A DNA stretch of 64,000 bases from Herbaspirillum sp. meg3 (GCF_002257565.1 NZ_CP022736.1:4836001-4900000); one strand, 5' to 3'. Positions 17,524 through 26,640 are shown, numbered from the stretch's first letter. Notes: a model not told the origin generated them from the sequence alone. Translations and numbers: made by a program.

Positions 17524-17624
17524 GACGATGAGTTCTTTTTAAAAGAGGAGGGTTATAATCAACGTAATTTTAAAGGATTAGCTGGCTGATGCGCCCACTC
17601 TTTGCACAATTGATCGCTGTTTCA

Positions 17625-17647
17625 CGCACATCTCATGCAGATGTGCG
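17625..17647. other. Hairpin between proS and rppH
   Basis: A perfect 9-bp stem (17625-17633 with 17639-17647, 5-nt loop) in the divergent proS-rppH interval. A second imperfect inverted repeat follows at 17649-17681. Neither is followed by a T-tract, so these are more likely leader or operator structures than terminators. Confidence 0.45.
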
Positions 17648-17772
17648 AGCACCTGATGCATCCAATGCCGCACCCGATGCAGGTGATCGCTGCCAATGAT
17701 TTAGCCATTGGCGGCGTAGACCGGATTGGGCAAAAGAGGAAGCCCTGCCGCAGAAAGTTTTGAGGTACCAAC

Positions 17773-18366
17773 ATGCTGGATCGAGAAGGCTTCCGCCCGA
17801 ACGTCGGCATCATCCTGCTTAACGCCCAGAATGAGGTATGGTGGGGCAAGCGGGTTAAGGAACATTCGTGGCAATTTCCGCAAGGCGGAATCAAACATGG
17901 TGAAACTCCGGAACAAGCGATGTTTCGCGAGCTGGAAGAAGAAATCGGCCTGAAAGCGGAACACGTCAAGATCATCGGTCGCACCCGCGACTGGCTGCGC
18001 TATGAGGTTCCTGATCATTTCATCAAGCGTGAAATCCGCGGCCATTATCGCGGGCAAAAACAAATCTGGTTCCTGCTGCGCATGGTCGGCCGCGATTGCG
18101 ACGTCAACCTGCGCCTGACTTCGCACCCCGAGTTCGACGCCTGGCGCTGGCACGACTATTGGGTGCCGCTGGACGTGGTCATTGAATTCAAGCGCGATGT
18201 GTATCAACAAGCGCTCAAGGAATTGTCACGCTTCCTGGCTCGCCCTCAGGCAACACATCGCCGTCCCGATGCGCAGGGCAAGATCACGCAATTGCCGTCG
18301 GATCATCCGGACAATGCTGCACAAGCAGATCCTTGCGGATCTGCAACTCCGCCCACCACTAAGTGA
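17773..18366 (+). CDS. rppH: RNA pyrophosphohydrolase
   Basis: RppH (197 residues) removes pyrophosphate from mRNA 5' triphosphate ends, which exposes transcripts to RNase E. The Nudix box is complete at about 38-60 (GGIKHGETPEQAMFRELEEE plus IGL). The start MLDREGFRPNVGIIL is the family's standard N-terminus. The C-terminus is about 30 residues longer than in E. coli (176), as is usual in beta-proteobacteria. It overlaps the next gene by 4 bp (GTGA), so the pair is translationally coupled. Confidence 0.96.
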   Translation: MLDREGFRPNVGIILLNAQNEVWWGKRVKEHSWQFPQGGIKHGETPEQAMFRELEEEIGLKAEHVKIIGRTRDWLRYEVPDHFIKREIRGHYRGQKQIWFLLRMVGRDCDVNLRLTSHPEFDAWRWHDYWVPLDVVIEFKRDVYQQALKELSRFLARPQATHRRPDAQGKITQLPSDHPDNAAQADPCGSATPPTTK

Positions 18367-18947
18367 ACTTCATGCCCCAACGCCTCTGGAATACCCACGC
18401 TGCACGCCGACTTGCCCGCACCCTGACCGCCGGGCTGTTGCTGTGCTCGGCTTCGCTCAGCTTTGCGCAGCAGCTCGGCACCTTCGACGAAGAATTCGAC
18501 GACGAAGAAAAGCCATGGCAAGAAATTGCCGTGCAGTTGCCACCAAATCCTGTACAGGAAAATCTGGCCGAGTTTTATGTCGGGCCGACCACCTTGTCAA
18601 AATCTTATGTCGACCTCAAGTCGCTGACCATCGGCAGCGACAATGTCGTGCGTTACACCATGGTGACCAAGTCTGATGGCGGCGCGACCAATATCATCTA
18701 CGCCGGCATCCGCTGCGAAACCTACGAGGTCAAGTGGTACGCCTTCGGTCACGCTGACGGCAAATGGTCGCGTTCGCGCCAGGACAAGTGGACACGGATC
18801 AAGGATGCCGGCGCCAATCGCCAGGACGCCGCTCTCTACAAGGGCTACCTCTGCCAAAGCGGCATGCTGGCCGGCAATCAGAAGGCGATCTACGAACGTC
18901 TGCGCGACAATCGCATGCTGGATATGGCGCGCGAATCCAGCCGCTAG
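18363..18947 (+). CDS. CNP1-like family exported protein
   Basis: A 194-residue protein starting at a GTG that overlaps the rppH stop. Residues 1-35 form a signal peptide ending FAQQ. The mature part, after an acidic stretch, contains GPTTLSKSYVDLKSL, VMVRYT-type and AGIRCETYEVKWYAFG segments that match the CNP1-like family of uncharacterised proteobacterial proteins. Its function is unknown; a role at the envelope is inferred from the signal. A strong terminator follows. Confidence 0.83.
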   Translation: MNFMPQRLWNTHAARRLARTLTAGLLLCSASLSFAQQLGTFDEEFDDEEKPWQEIAVQLPPNPVQENLAEFYVGPTTLSKSYVDLKSLTIGSDNVVRYTMVTKSDGGATNIIYAGIRCETYEVKWYAFGHADGKWSRSRQDKWTRIKDAGANRQDAALYKGYLCQSGMLAGNQKAIYERLRDNRMLDMARESSR

Positions 18948-18960
18948 AATCTGAAAAAAC

Positions 18961-18998
18961 AAAACGGGCGCAGTTGAACACTGCGCCCGTTTTGTTTT
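18961..18998. terminator. Bidirectional rho-independent terminator
   Basis: A perfect 14-bp stem (18961-18974 with 18980-18993, 5-nt loop), flanked by As and Ts, between the rightward CNP1-like gene and leftward proB. Confidence 0.92.
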
Positions 18999-19026
18999 TG
19001 CCTGCCGATTTTAAATTCTTACCGAA

Positions 19027-20145
19027 TCACAACAGAACCAGATTGTCGCGATGGATCAGTTCCGGCTCTTCCACAAAACCCAGAATGGAAAGAATCTCCG
19101 AAGATGGATGCCGCACGATACGCCGCGCATCCGAGCTGGCATAGTTGCTGATGCCGCGCGCAATCGCCTTGCCAGACGCATCCACGCAAGTGATGACGTC
19201 GCCGCGGCCGAATTCACCACCGACCTCCGTCACACCGATCGGCAACAGCGACTTGCCTTCTGCCGTCAGTTTTTGCACGGCGCCATTATCCAGCACCACG
19301 CGACCGGCGGTTTGCAGATGATCAGCCATCCACTGCTTGCGCGCGGTCAGTTGTGCGGTCTGCGCGGTGAGCTGCGTACCGATTGCTTCACCGGCGGCCA
19401 GACGGCTGAGGACGCGGTCTTCGCGCCCCCAGGCAATCACGGTATGCGCGCCGGAAGTCGCTGCGCGCTTGGCCGCCAGAATCTTGGTCAGCATGCCGCC
19501 ACGGCCGATGCCGGTGCCGGCACCGCCTGCCATGGCTTCCAGCGACAGATCGCCGGCTTTGGCTTCATGCACAAATTGCGCGTCCGGATCGCGACGTGGA
19601 TCGGCGGTATAGAGACCGCGCTGGTCGGTCAAAATGATCAGCGCGTCGGCTTCGATCAGGTTGGCGACGAGCGCACCAAGCGTGTCGTTGTCGCCGAACT
19701 TGATTTCGTCGGTAACGACAGTATCGTTTTCATTGATGATGGGGATAACCCCGAATTGCAGCAGCGTGAAGAGCGTGGAGCGCGCATTCAGATAGCGCTC
19801 GCGATCGGCAAGATCGGCGTGCGTCAACAATACCTGCGCGGTGCCGAGCTGATGTGCGCGAAAACTGCTTTCGTAGATTTGCGCCAGGCCCATTTGACCG
19901 ACGGCGGCGCAAGCTTGCAGCTCATGCACGCCGGTAGGCCGGCGTTCGAAACCGAGGCGCTGCATGCCTTCGGCGATAGCGCCGGAGCTGACCAGCACCA
20001 CTTCCTTGCCCAGCGTGCGCAAGTGCGCAATTTGCTCTGCCCATTTGGCGATGGCGGCGGCATCGAGGCCTTTGCCATCATTTGTCACGAGCGATGAACC
20101 AACTTTGATGATCAGCCGCTTGGCTTGTTGTATCACGGAATGCAT
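19027..20145 (-). CDS. proB: Glutamate 5-kinase
   Basis: ProB (372 residues) phosphorylates glutamate, the first and feedback-inhibited step of proline synthesis. The amino acid kinase domain opens with KRLIIKVGSSLVTNDGKGLD, has NENDTVVTDEIKFGDND for substrate and metal binding, and GTGIGRGGMLTKI as the nucleotide-binding loop. A PUA domain occupies the last 90 residues. It is the distal gene of the rplU-rpmA-obgE-proB block common in beta-proteobacteria. Confidence 0.97.
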   Translation of the reverse strand: MHSVIQQAKRLIIKVGSSLVTNDGKGLDAAAIAKWAEQIAHLRTLGKEVVLVSSGAIAEGMQRLGFERRPTGVHELQACAAVGQMGLAQIYESSFRAHQLGTAQVLLTHADLADRERYLNARSTLFTLLQFGVIPIINENDTVVTDEIKFGDNDTLGALVANLIEADALIILTDQRGLYTADPRRDPDAQFVHEAKAGDLSLEAMAGGAGTGIGRGGMLTKILAAKRAATSGAHTVIAWGREDRVLSRLAAGEAIGTQLTAQTAQLTARKQWMADHLQTAGRVVLDNGAVQKLTAEGKSLLPIGVTEVGGEFGRGDVITCVDASGKAIARGISNYASSDARRIVRHPSSEILSILGFVEEPELIHRDNLVLL

Positions 20146-20253
20146 GTTGTTATCGGAAAGTCGCGCCGGAACGGCAATTCAACTATCCATCAATACTGGC
20201 TCTGTGAGGCGCAGTATCGGCGGACAGGTATCGAGAACAAGATAGTAAACGAT

Positions 20254-20282
20254 TTACCGGCCACTTAGACGTCGGCCGGTAA
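20254..20282 (-). other. Inverted repeat between obgE and proB
   Basis: A perfect 9-bp stem (20254-20262 with 20274-20282, 11-nt loop) just past the obgE stop. There is no clear T-tract, so it may only weaken read-through into proB. Confidence 0.5.
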
Positions 20283-20302
20283 TTGGCTGACCAACGGATA
20301 AA

Positions 20303-21412
20303 TCAGTCGATAACCTTGAAGCGAGGATCATCCGGATCGATGGAGGAAATGCCGCGGGCTTCTTCGGTCATCTGGGTTTCTTCGGCGCGGTGTTCCTGAT
20401 TGCGCTTGGTTTCCAGATAGCCGTAGATTTCTGTGATCAGGTCTTCGCAACCTTCACGGGTCAGCGCGGAGATTTCGAATACCGGGCCCTTCCAGCCGAA
20501 ACGCTTGACGAAATCCTTGACGCGTTTTGCGCGCTCGGCTTCCGGCACGACGTCGAGTTTGTTGAGCACCAGCCAGCGCGGTTTCTCGAACAGCGAGTCA
20601 TCGTACTTTTGCAGCTCCTTGACGATGGCTTTGGCTTCCTTGACCGGATCGACCGTATCTTCAAACGGCGCCAGATCAACGATGTGCAACAGCAAGCCGG
20701 TGCGCTGCAAGTGGCGCAGGAATTGCACGCCCAAGCCGGCACCGTCAGCGGCGCCTTCGATCAGACCCGGGATGTCGGCGATAACAAAGCTCTTTTCATG
20801 GCTCACGCGCACCACACCCAGGTTCGGATGCAGGGTGGTAAATGGATAGTCGGCGATCTTCGGACGCGCGTTCGAGACGGCGGAAATGAAAGTCGACTTG
20901 CCGGCGTTCGGCATGCCCAGCAAACCGACGTCTGCCAGCACCTTTAGCTCCAGGCGCAATTCACGGCGCTGGCCTTCTTTGCCTTCGGTCTTTTGACGCG
21001 GAGCGCGGTTGGTGGAGGTCTTGAAGTGGATGTTGCCCCAGCCGCCTTCGCCGCCTTGCGCCAGCAGCACGACTTGTTCGTGCTCGGTCAGGTCGGCGAT
21101 GTGCTCACCGGTGACGTTGTCAACGATCAGTGTGCCGACCGGCATGCGCAGGAAAATGTCGTCAGCGCCTTTGCCATAGCAATCGGAGCCGCGACCGTTT
21201 TCGCCGTTGCGTGCTTTATGCAGCTTGGAATAACGATAGTCGATCAGGGTGTTGACGTTACGGTCGCCCACGGCCCAGATACTGCCACCCTTGCCGCCAT
21301 CGCCGCCGTCAGGGCCGCCGAAAGGACGGAATTTTTCACGGCAAAAACTGGCGACACCGTTGCCGCCATCGCCTGCGATCAGTTCGATCTTTGCTTCGTC
21401 GATAAACTTCAT
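20303..21412 (-). CDS. obgE: Obg family GTPase
   Basis: ObgE/CgtA (369 residues) is an essential ribosome-associated GTPase linked to 50S assembly and stress. The glycine-rich Obg fold spans about 1-159 (FGGPDGGDGGKGGSIW is typical). The G-domain P-loop GMPNAGKST is at 166-174, the switch segment ADYPFTTLHPNLGVV follows, and DIPGLIEGA is the G3 motif. The C-terminal acidic tail is short. It follows rpmA after an unusually long gap of 402 bp that contains a terminator. Confidence 0.97.
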   Translation of the reverse strand: MKFIDEAKIELIAGDGGNGVASFCREKFRPFGGPDGGDGGKGGSIWAVGDRNVNTLIDYRYSKLHKARNGENGRGSDCYGKGADDIFLRMPVGTLIVDNVTGEHIADLTEHEQVVLLAQGGEGGWGNIHFKTSTNRAPRQKTEGKEGQRRELRLELKVLADVGLLGMPNAGKSTFISAVSNARPKIADYPFTTLHPNLGVVRVSHEKSFVIADIPGLIEGAADGAGLGVQFLRHLQRTGLLLHIVDLAPFEDTVDPVKEAKAIVKELQKYDDSLFEKPRWLVLNKLDVVPEAERAKRVKDFVKRFGWKGPVFEISALTREGCEDLITEIYGYLETKRNQEHRAEETQMTEEARGISSIDPDDPRFKVID

Positions 21413-21687
21413 GATTGTTACCGCTAACTTAAAAAATAAGAAGCTCTGCTTAAATAACCTGGCAAGCGGTAAGCATCAATGAAGACCGGTCGCCGGAGAC
21501 AGTGTCCGAACGGCGGAGGCTCCTCAATAATCAATAAGGGGCCACGAGATCGGAACACGGGTAGCTTAGGCAGAGATTCCTGAAGCTACAAGTACAGTCG
21601 CGTCAGCCGTGCCGCTGGTCAGAAAAATGTACCGAACGGAGGCCCTGCGCGCTGCAGGATGAATACAAAACAGACAAGCTTAAAACT
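21413..21687. other. Intergenic leader upstream of obgE
   Basis: About 275 bp between the rpmA terminator and obgE with no supported gene. It includes an inverted repeat at 21561-21589 (7 bp plus 3 bp after a bulge) and presumably the obgE promoter; no clear sigma70 pair was identified. Confidence 0.45.
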
Positions 21688-21716
21688 AAAAAAGGCTCCA
21701 CCAGAGGCAGAGCCTT
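21688..21716 (-). terminator. Rho-independent terminator of rplU-rpmA
   Basis: On the minus strand a 7-bp stem (21710-21716 with 21692-21698) is followed by six T residues (A-run 21688-21693). It lies about 100 bp after the rpmA stop. Confidence 0.85.
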
Positions 21717-21814
21717 AAACAAACTTTTGCTAAGGCTTGCGCCTTATGTACTCTATGTAGTCACTGATGTGCAGGACTCAAGTCGAAACTGAGTTATAAA
21801 ACTCAGTTTAAAAC

Positions 21815-22084
21815 TTAAGCAGCAGCTGCAGCAGCAACAACAGTCACGTACTGACGCTTCGCAACGCCCTTGATCACGAACTGGACTTTACCTTCTGTCA
21901 ATGCGAACAGAGTGTGGTCCTTGCCCATGCCGACGTTTTCACCAGGGTGAACCTTGGTGCCGCGTTGACGAATGATGATGCCGCCAGCGTTGATCGCTTG
22001 ACCGCCATAGACCTTGACGCCGAGTCGTTTCGACTCTGAATCACGGCCGTTGCGCGTAGTGCCGCCGCCTTTTTTATGTGCCAT
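21815..22084 (-). CDS. rpmA: 50S ribosomal protein L27
   Basis: L27 (89 residues) lies at the peptidyl transferase centre. The N-terminus MAHKKGGGTTRNGRDSESK and the RQRGTKVHPGENVGMGKDH segment are diagnostic. The C-terminus ends in a run of alanines, which is slightly unusual but seen in relatives. It follows rplU by 35 bp in the same operon. Confidence 0.99.
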   Translation of the reverse strand: MAHKKGGGTTRNGRDSESKRLGVKVYGGQAINAGGIIIRQRGTKVHPGENVGMGKDHTLFALTEGKVQFVIKGVAKRQYVTVVAAAAAA

Positions 22085-22119
22085 TTAATAGCTCCTTGTA
22101 TCTAGTTTGACCTACGCAA

Positions 22120-22431
22120 TTAAGCGTTGATCGAGACGATTTGCAGTTCGGTGTAATTCTGGCGATGGCCTTGACGCTTCTGATAATGCTTACGACGACG
22201 CATTTTGAAGATCTTGACCTTGTCGTGGCGACCCTGCGCTATGACAGTAACCAGCACCGTTGCACCCTCGACCAAAGGCGCACCGAATTTAACGGTATCG
22301 CCTGCGCCCACTGCGAGCACTTGATCCAAAGTGATTTGGGAGCCAATGTCTGCCGGTATCTGTTCTACTTTAAGTTTTTCACCAGCGGCAACTTTATATT
22401 GTTTGCCGCCGGTTTTTATGACCGCGTACAT
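22120..22431 (-). CDS. rplU: 50S ribosomal protein L21
   Basis: L21 (103 residues, full length) binds 23S rRNA. It starts MYAVIKTGGKQYKVAAGE and ends with the conserved RRKHYQKRQGHRQNYTELQI region. The start at 22431 gives the standard length; a longer open frame upstream has no support. The promoter at 22523-22551 gives a leader of about 85 nt. First gene of rplU-rpmA. Confidence 0.99.
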   Translation of the reverse strand: MYAVIKTGGKQYKVAAGEKLKVEQIPADIGSQITLDQVLAVGAGDTVKFGAPLVEGATVLVTVIAQGRHDKVKIFKMRRRKHYQKRQGHRQNYTELQIVSINA

Positions 22432-22522
22432 GTGAAACCTCATCGAATGAATGAAAAAATTTTCTTTTTCTCCCCCAGCGGCTGCCCTATGAAAAGCGGC
22501 TTTCGAATCGGGAAAACCTCCA

Positions 22523-22551
22523 ATTATACATAGACTTAGCCTCGACGTCAA
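22523..22551 (-). promoter_or_regulatory. Sigma70 promoter of rplU-rpmA
   Basis: On the minus strand: TTGACG (22551-22546), 17-bp spacer, TATAAT (22528-22523). Near-consensus, and it faces rplU 92 bp away. Confidence 0.85.
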
Positions 22552-22644
22552 AAGGTCTTGACATTCCCGCGCAACACCTGAAGAAAATAGCAATACGGCA
22601 ATTCCGCAGGGCGAAAAGTACAATGCGATACATTCGCAAGCGCA

Positions 22645-22672
22645 CTTACCTTCACGTTTGTCATCGTATAAT
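22645..22672 (+). promoter_or_regulatory. Likely ispB promoter
   Basis: A consensus TATAAT at 22667-22672 lies 33 bp before the ispB start, with only a weak -35 (CTTACC, 16-bp spacer). A perfect TTGACA at 22558-22563 lacks a good -10. Confidence 0.5.
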
Positions 22673-22704
22673 CACGGCAATCTTGATTTCTCACAGGTTC
22701 AGCC

Positions 22705-23694
22705 TTGTCCGCCGCTCTCCAATCCGCTACGCCAAACTCCTTCATTGACCCGATAGCTGCCGACATGGGCGCGGTCAACACTGTTATTCGTCAGCAACTT
22801 TATTCCGAAGTGCCTCTGGTGAACCAGGTTTCCGAGTACATCATCAGTGCCGGCGGCAAGCGTATCCGGCCTGTTCTTGTGTTGCTCATCGCCAATGCCT
22901 ACGCTTATCAGGGCATGGCGCATCATTCCCTGGCGGCAGTGATCGAGTTCATTCACACCGCAACGCTGCTGCATGACGACGTGGTCGACGAGTCCTCGTT
23001 GCGCCGCGGCAAGCAAACCGCCAATGCACTGTTCGGCAATGCCGCTTCGGTGCTGGTGGGCGACTTCTTGTATTCACGCGCCTTCCAGATGATGGTCACG
23101 GTGGGCAACGCCCGCGTCATGCAAATCGTGGCCGACGCCACCAACGTGATTGCCGAAGGCGAAGTGCTGCAGTTGCTCAACATGCACAATCCGGATGTGA
23201 ACGAAGCCGATTACCTGCGCGTGATCCGCTCCAAGACCGCCAAGCTGTTCGAAGCCGCCGCACAACTGGGCGCGCTGATCTCCGGCGCGGACGAGGCAGG
23301 CATTGAAGCCGCCGGCGAATACGGCCGCTCGCTGGGCACCGCATTCCAGCTGATCGACGACGTGCTGGACTATTCCGGCAACGCTGCCGAAATCGGCAAG
23401 AACGTCGGCGACGACTTGCGCGAAGGCAAACCCACCCTCCCGCTGATCTATCTGATGGAGCACGGCACACCGGAGCAACGCGAGCTGGTGCGCAGCTGTA
23501 TCGAGAACGGCGACGAGCAGCATTTTGACCAGATCCTGGCGGCAATTACGAGTTCGGGCGCCTTGGATTACACGCGTCAGGAAGCGCAAAAAGCAAGTCG
23601 CCGCGCCAGCGATGCAATTGCCTCGCTACCGGATAGCAAGTACAAAAATTCTTTGCTAGAATTATCCGCTTTCGCGGTGGACCGTAATCATTAA
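22705..23694 (+). CDS. ispB: Octaprenyl diphosphate synthase
   Basis: IspB (329 residues) extends farnesyl diphosphate to the C40 side chain of ubiquinone. The two aspartate-rich metal motifs are Asp91-Asp92-x-x-Asp95 (LLHDDVVDES) and Asp218-Asp219-x-x-Asp222 (QLIDDVLDYS). The start is TTG, kept because relatives share the N-terminal sequence; an internal ATG at 22765 is possible, and neither has a strong Shine-Dalgarno. It is divergent from rplU, the usual arrangement. tRNA-Pro follows 22 bp later. Confidence 0.94.
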   Translation: MSAALQSATPNSFIDPIAADMGAVNTVIRQQLYSEVPLVNQVSEYIISAGGKRIRPVLVLLIANAYAYQGMAHHSLAAVIEFIHTATLLHDDVVDESSLRRGKQTANALFGNAASVLVGDFLYSRAFQMMVTVGNARVMQIVADATNVIAEGEVLQLLNMHNPDVNEADYLRVIRSKTAKLFEAAAQLGALISGADEAGIEAAGEYGRSLGTAFQLIDDVLDYSGNAAEIGKNVGDDLREGKPTLPLIYLMEHGTPEQRELVRSCIENGDEQHFDQILAAITSSGALDYTRQEAQKASRRASDAIASLPDSKYKNSLLELSAFAVDRNH

Positions 23695-23716
23695 TACAAT
23701 AAATGATGCGGGCAGT

Positions 23717-23793
23717 CGGGGTGTAGCTTAGCCCGGTAGAGCGCTACGTTCGGGACGTAGAGGCCGGAGGTTCGAATCCTCTCACCCCGACCA
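23717..23793 (+). tRNA. tRNA-Pro (anticodon CGG)
   Basis: The full cloverleaf can be read: acceptor stem CGGGGTG with CACCCCG, D-arm, anticodon stem CTACG/CGTAG with loop TTCGGGA (anticodon CGG at 23751-23753), T-arm with TTCGAAT, and an encoded CCA end. It reads CCG proline codons. No integrase or duplicated 3' end was seen nearby. Confidence 0.97.
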
Positions 23794-23829
23794 AAACGAA
23801 AATCACATCAACTACCTTAGGGTGACCCT

Positions 23830-25131
23830 TTGGATACCGTGCCCATATGGGTGCAAATTCTTGCACTGGCACTTCTGATTCTTTGCTCGGCTTTTTTTTC
23901 CATGACCGAGACCGCCTTGATGGCAGCCAACCGGCATCGCCTGAGGCATTTAGCCAAGCACGGCAACCGGCGCGCGATTACCATTCTCTGGCTGCTTGAA
24001 CGCACCGACAAACTGCTGTCGCTGATTCTGATCGCCAATACGCTGATCAATGCGCTGGCAACGGCGCTGGTAACGGCACTGGCGATTGCGGCTTTTGGCA
24101 ATCACGAGAAGGTCATCACCATCGCCACCGCTTGCGTGGCCGGCCTGCTGATCATCTTTGCGGAGATCGTGCCGAAGATCATCGGCGCCACCTTCCCCGA
24201 ACGTATCTCGCTGTTCACCAGCTTCATCCTCAAACCGCTGATGGCGCTGGCCAAACCGCTGCTGTGGGTGGTTAACATCATCGTGTCTTCGATTCTGCGC
24301 ATCATGCACATCAAGGCCAGCGGCCGTTCGCACGATCAGCGCCTGTCGCCGGAAGAGTTGCGCTCGATCGTGCTGGAAGGCGGCAATTTCATCCCGCAAA
24401 AACATAAGAGCATCTTGCTCAACCTGTTCGACCTGGAAAAAATCTCGGTCGAGGACGTGATGACGCCACGCGCCCAGGTCGAGGCGCTGAACCTGTCCGT
24501 TTCGATCGATGAGATCCGCCACCAGCTGGCTACCTGTTATCACAACAAACTGCCGGTGTACGAAGGCGAAATCAATCAGATCGTCGGCATCCTGCATGTG
24601 CGCAAGGTGGTCACGCTGTTCAGCCAGGAAGAAGAGATTTCCAGCGAAGACATTCGCCCGTTGCTGAGCGCACCGTACTTCATCCCGCAAGACACGGACG
24701 TCTTCACGCAGTTGCAATACTTCCAGGAAAACCACGAACGTCTGGGCATCATCGTCGATGAATACGGTGAAGTGCAGGGCCTGGTGACGCTGGAAGACAT
24801 CATCGAAGAGATGATCGGCGAGTTCACCACGTCCGTTCCCGGTGCGGCGCGCGCCGATAGTTTCAGTTGGAATGAAGACGGCGAATGCCTGCTGGAAGGC
24901 GCCACCACCCTGCGCGACATCAACAAACGCCTGGGCCTGAATCTGCCGCTGGACGGCCCCAAGACGCTCAATGGCCTGTTGCTGGAGTGGCTGCAGGACA
25001 TCCCGGAAGCCAACGTATCCGTCAAGATTGCAGGCTGCATCATCGAAATCATCCAGGTGCAAAACCAGGCGATCAAGGTCGTCAAACTGATCGTGCCGAA
25101 AGGTACGAAAGCGGTGAAAGCCGAACAATAA
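23830..25131 (+). CDS. CNNM/CorC-type transporter with CBS domains
   Basis: A 433-residue HlyC/CorC family protein. The N-terminal DUF21/CNNM membrane domain (about 1-190) opens with FFSMTETALMAANRHRLRHLA; a pair of CBS domains follows (about 205-330, EDVMTPRAQVEAL and IIVDEYGEVQGLVTLEDIIEE), then a CorC_HlyC C-terminal domain. The family is tied to Mg2+/Co2+ transport, probably efflux; direct evidence is limited. The TTG start matches family N-termini, with GTG at 23839 as an alternative. It precedes the pilBCD genes. Confidence 0.92.
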   Translation: MDTVPIWVQILALALLILCSAFFSMTETALMAANRHRLRHLAKHGNRRAITILWLLERTDKLLSLILIANTLINALATALVTALAIAAFGNHEKVITIATACVAGLLIIFAEIVPKIIGATFPERISLFTSFILKPLMALAKPLLWVVNIIVSSILRIMHIKASGRSHDQRLSPEELRSIVLEGGNFIPQKHKSILLNLFDLEKISVEDVMTPRAQVEALNLSVSIDEIRHQLATCYHNKLPVYEGEINQIVGILHVRKVVTLFSQEEEISSEDIRPLLSAPYFIPQDTDVFTQLQYFQENHERLGIIVDEYGEVQGLVTLEDIIEEMIGEFTTSVPGAARADSFSWNEDGECLLEGATTLRDINKRLGLNLPLDGPKTLNGLLLEWLQDIPEANVSVKIAGCIIEIIQVQNQAIKVVKLIVPKGTKAVKAEQ

Positions 25132-25309
25132 CGATATACAAAGCTGTACCTCGTCTTCATGATCAAGCGCTTCCGCTTCTCTACGAGAAGTCCTTTGAAT
25201 CCCGAAAATTCACGGAAGCGACCCGACATGGACGCGCCGGCCTGAAGCGAATGCTGATGGCCGATGCCGGCCTCCGGCGCGGATCGCCTGCCTGATCACT
25301 CTCCCGGCC

Positions 25310-26593
25310 ATGCATCCGCATTCATCACCATCAGCACCGTCCCTACACTCCACGCAGTCTGCGCCTTCATCCGGGTCGGCACCATCGGCTCGCTCCGCAG
25401 TCCACGAGGCCGACGACACGTCAGTCGTCCACTACCTGCAAAAGATCCTGCTCGACGCCGTCAGCCTGGGTGCCTCGGACTTGCATCTCGAACCATTCGA
25501 GAAGTTTTATCGCATCCGTTTCCGCATTGACGGCCAGTTGCGCGACATGCTCGAACCGCCATTGGCAATGAAAGACCGGTTGTCTTCGCGCATCAAGATC
25601 CTCGCCAATCTCGACATCGCGGAAAAACGCGTCCCGCAAGACGGACGCATGAAGTTGATGCTATCCAAGACACGCGCCGTCGATTTTCGCGTCTCCACTT
25701 TGCCGACGCTGTTCGGTGAAAAAATCGTCATGCGCGTACTCGACGCAAGCCAGGCGCAACTGGAGATCGATGTCCTCGGCTACGATGCCGTGCAAAAAGA
25801 AGCACTCCTGCAAGCCATTCGCCGGCCTTATGGCATGGTACTCATGACCGGGCCAACCGGCGCCGGCAAAACGGTCTCGCTATACGCCTGTCTGAATCTG
25901 TTGAACCAACCTGGCACCAACATCTCCACCGTTGAGGATCCGGCGGAGATCAACCTGCCCGGCATCAATCAGGTCAACGTGAACGAGCGCGCGGGACTGA
26001 CGTTTCCGGTGGCTTTGCGCGCCTTTCTGCGCCAGGATCCTGACATTGTCATGGTCGGCGAAATCCGCGATCTTGAAACCGCCGACATCGCCGTCAAAGC
26101 CGCACAGACCGGCCATCTGGTGCTTTCCACTTTACATACCAACGACGCCCCGTCAACGCTGACACGACTGCTGAATATGGGCGTGCCGGCCTTCAACATC
26201 GCCTCCTCGGTGATCATGATCACCGCACAGAGATTGGTTCGCCGACTGTGCAGCTGCAGGCAACCAGCCCATCTGCCGGTCGAAGCATTGCGTACCAACA
26301 TGTTGCGCGAGGCCGGTTTTTGCGACGATGAAGTGCAAGGCAATTGGCCGCTATATCGACCGGCAGGCTGCACGCGCTGCAGTAACACCGGCTACAAGGG
26401 ACGCATCGGCGTCTATCAGGTCATGCCCATCAGCGAAGCGATTGAGCGGCTCATCCTCGCGCATGCCTCGACGCTGGAAATCGAAACACAGGCGCGCAAG
26501 GAAGGTGTACTCAGCCTGCGGCAAGCAGGACTGAGAAAAGTCCGCGATGGCGTTACAAGCCTCGAAGAAATCATTGCCTGCACCAATCTCTGA
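25310..26593 (+). CDS. pilB: Type IV pilus assembly ATPase, short PilB
   Basis: This 427-residue GspE/PilB-family ATPase would power pilin polymerisation with PilC. It has GASDLHLEP and RIRFRIDG of the N2 domain, Walker A GPTGAGKT at 181-188, the Asp box, and VGEIRDLETADIA with Walker B. The zinc site is Cys314/Cys316 plus Cys354/Cys357. The N-terminal MshEN (N1) domain of about 140 residues, present in typical 565-570-residue PilB, is absent; the frame is open only back to a TGA at 25196, so it cannot be restored from adjacent DNA. The 35-residue N-terminus is Ser/Pro/His-rich, and no good Shine-Dalgarno supports the ATG, so the exact start is uncertain. Confidence 0.85.
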   Translation: MHPHSSPSAPSLHSTQSAPSSGSAPSARSAVHEADDTSVVHYLQKILLDAVSLGASDLHLEPFEKFYRIRFRIDGQLRDMLEPPLAMKDRLSSRIKILANLDIAEKRVPQDGRMKLMLSKTRAVDFRVSTLPTLFGEKIVMRVLDASQAQLEIDVLGYDAVQKEALLQAIRRPYGMVLMTGPTGAGKTVSLYACLNLLNQPGTNISTVEDPAEINLPGINQVNVNERAGLTFPVALRAFLRQDPDIVMVGEIRDLETADIAVKAAQTGHLVLSTLHTNDAPSTLTRLLNMGVPAFNIASSVIMITAQRLVRRLCSCRQPAHLPVEALRTNMLREAGFCDDEVQGNWPLYRPAGCTRCSNTGYKGRIGVYQVMPISEAIERLILAHASTLEIETQARKEGVLSLRQAGLRKVRDGVTSLEEIIACTNL

Positions 26594-26640
26594 CTGCCAT
26601 CAATGACAGAAAACTAGAGGAACGACAGGAAGCACCACTC

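Noticed and set aside
23717..23793. tRNA-Pro as an attachment site for an integrated element
   Set aside because: No integrase or duplicated tRNA 3' end nearby; both flanks are ordinary housekeeping genes.
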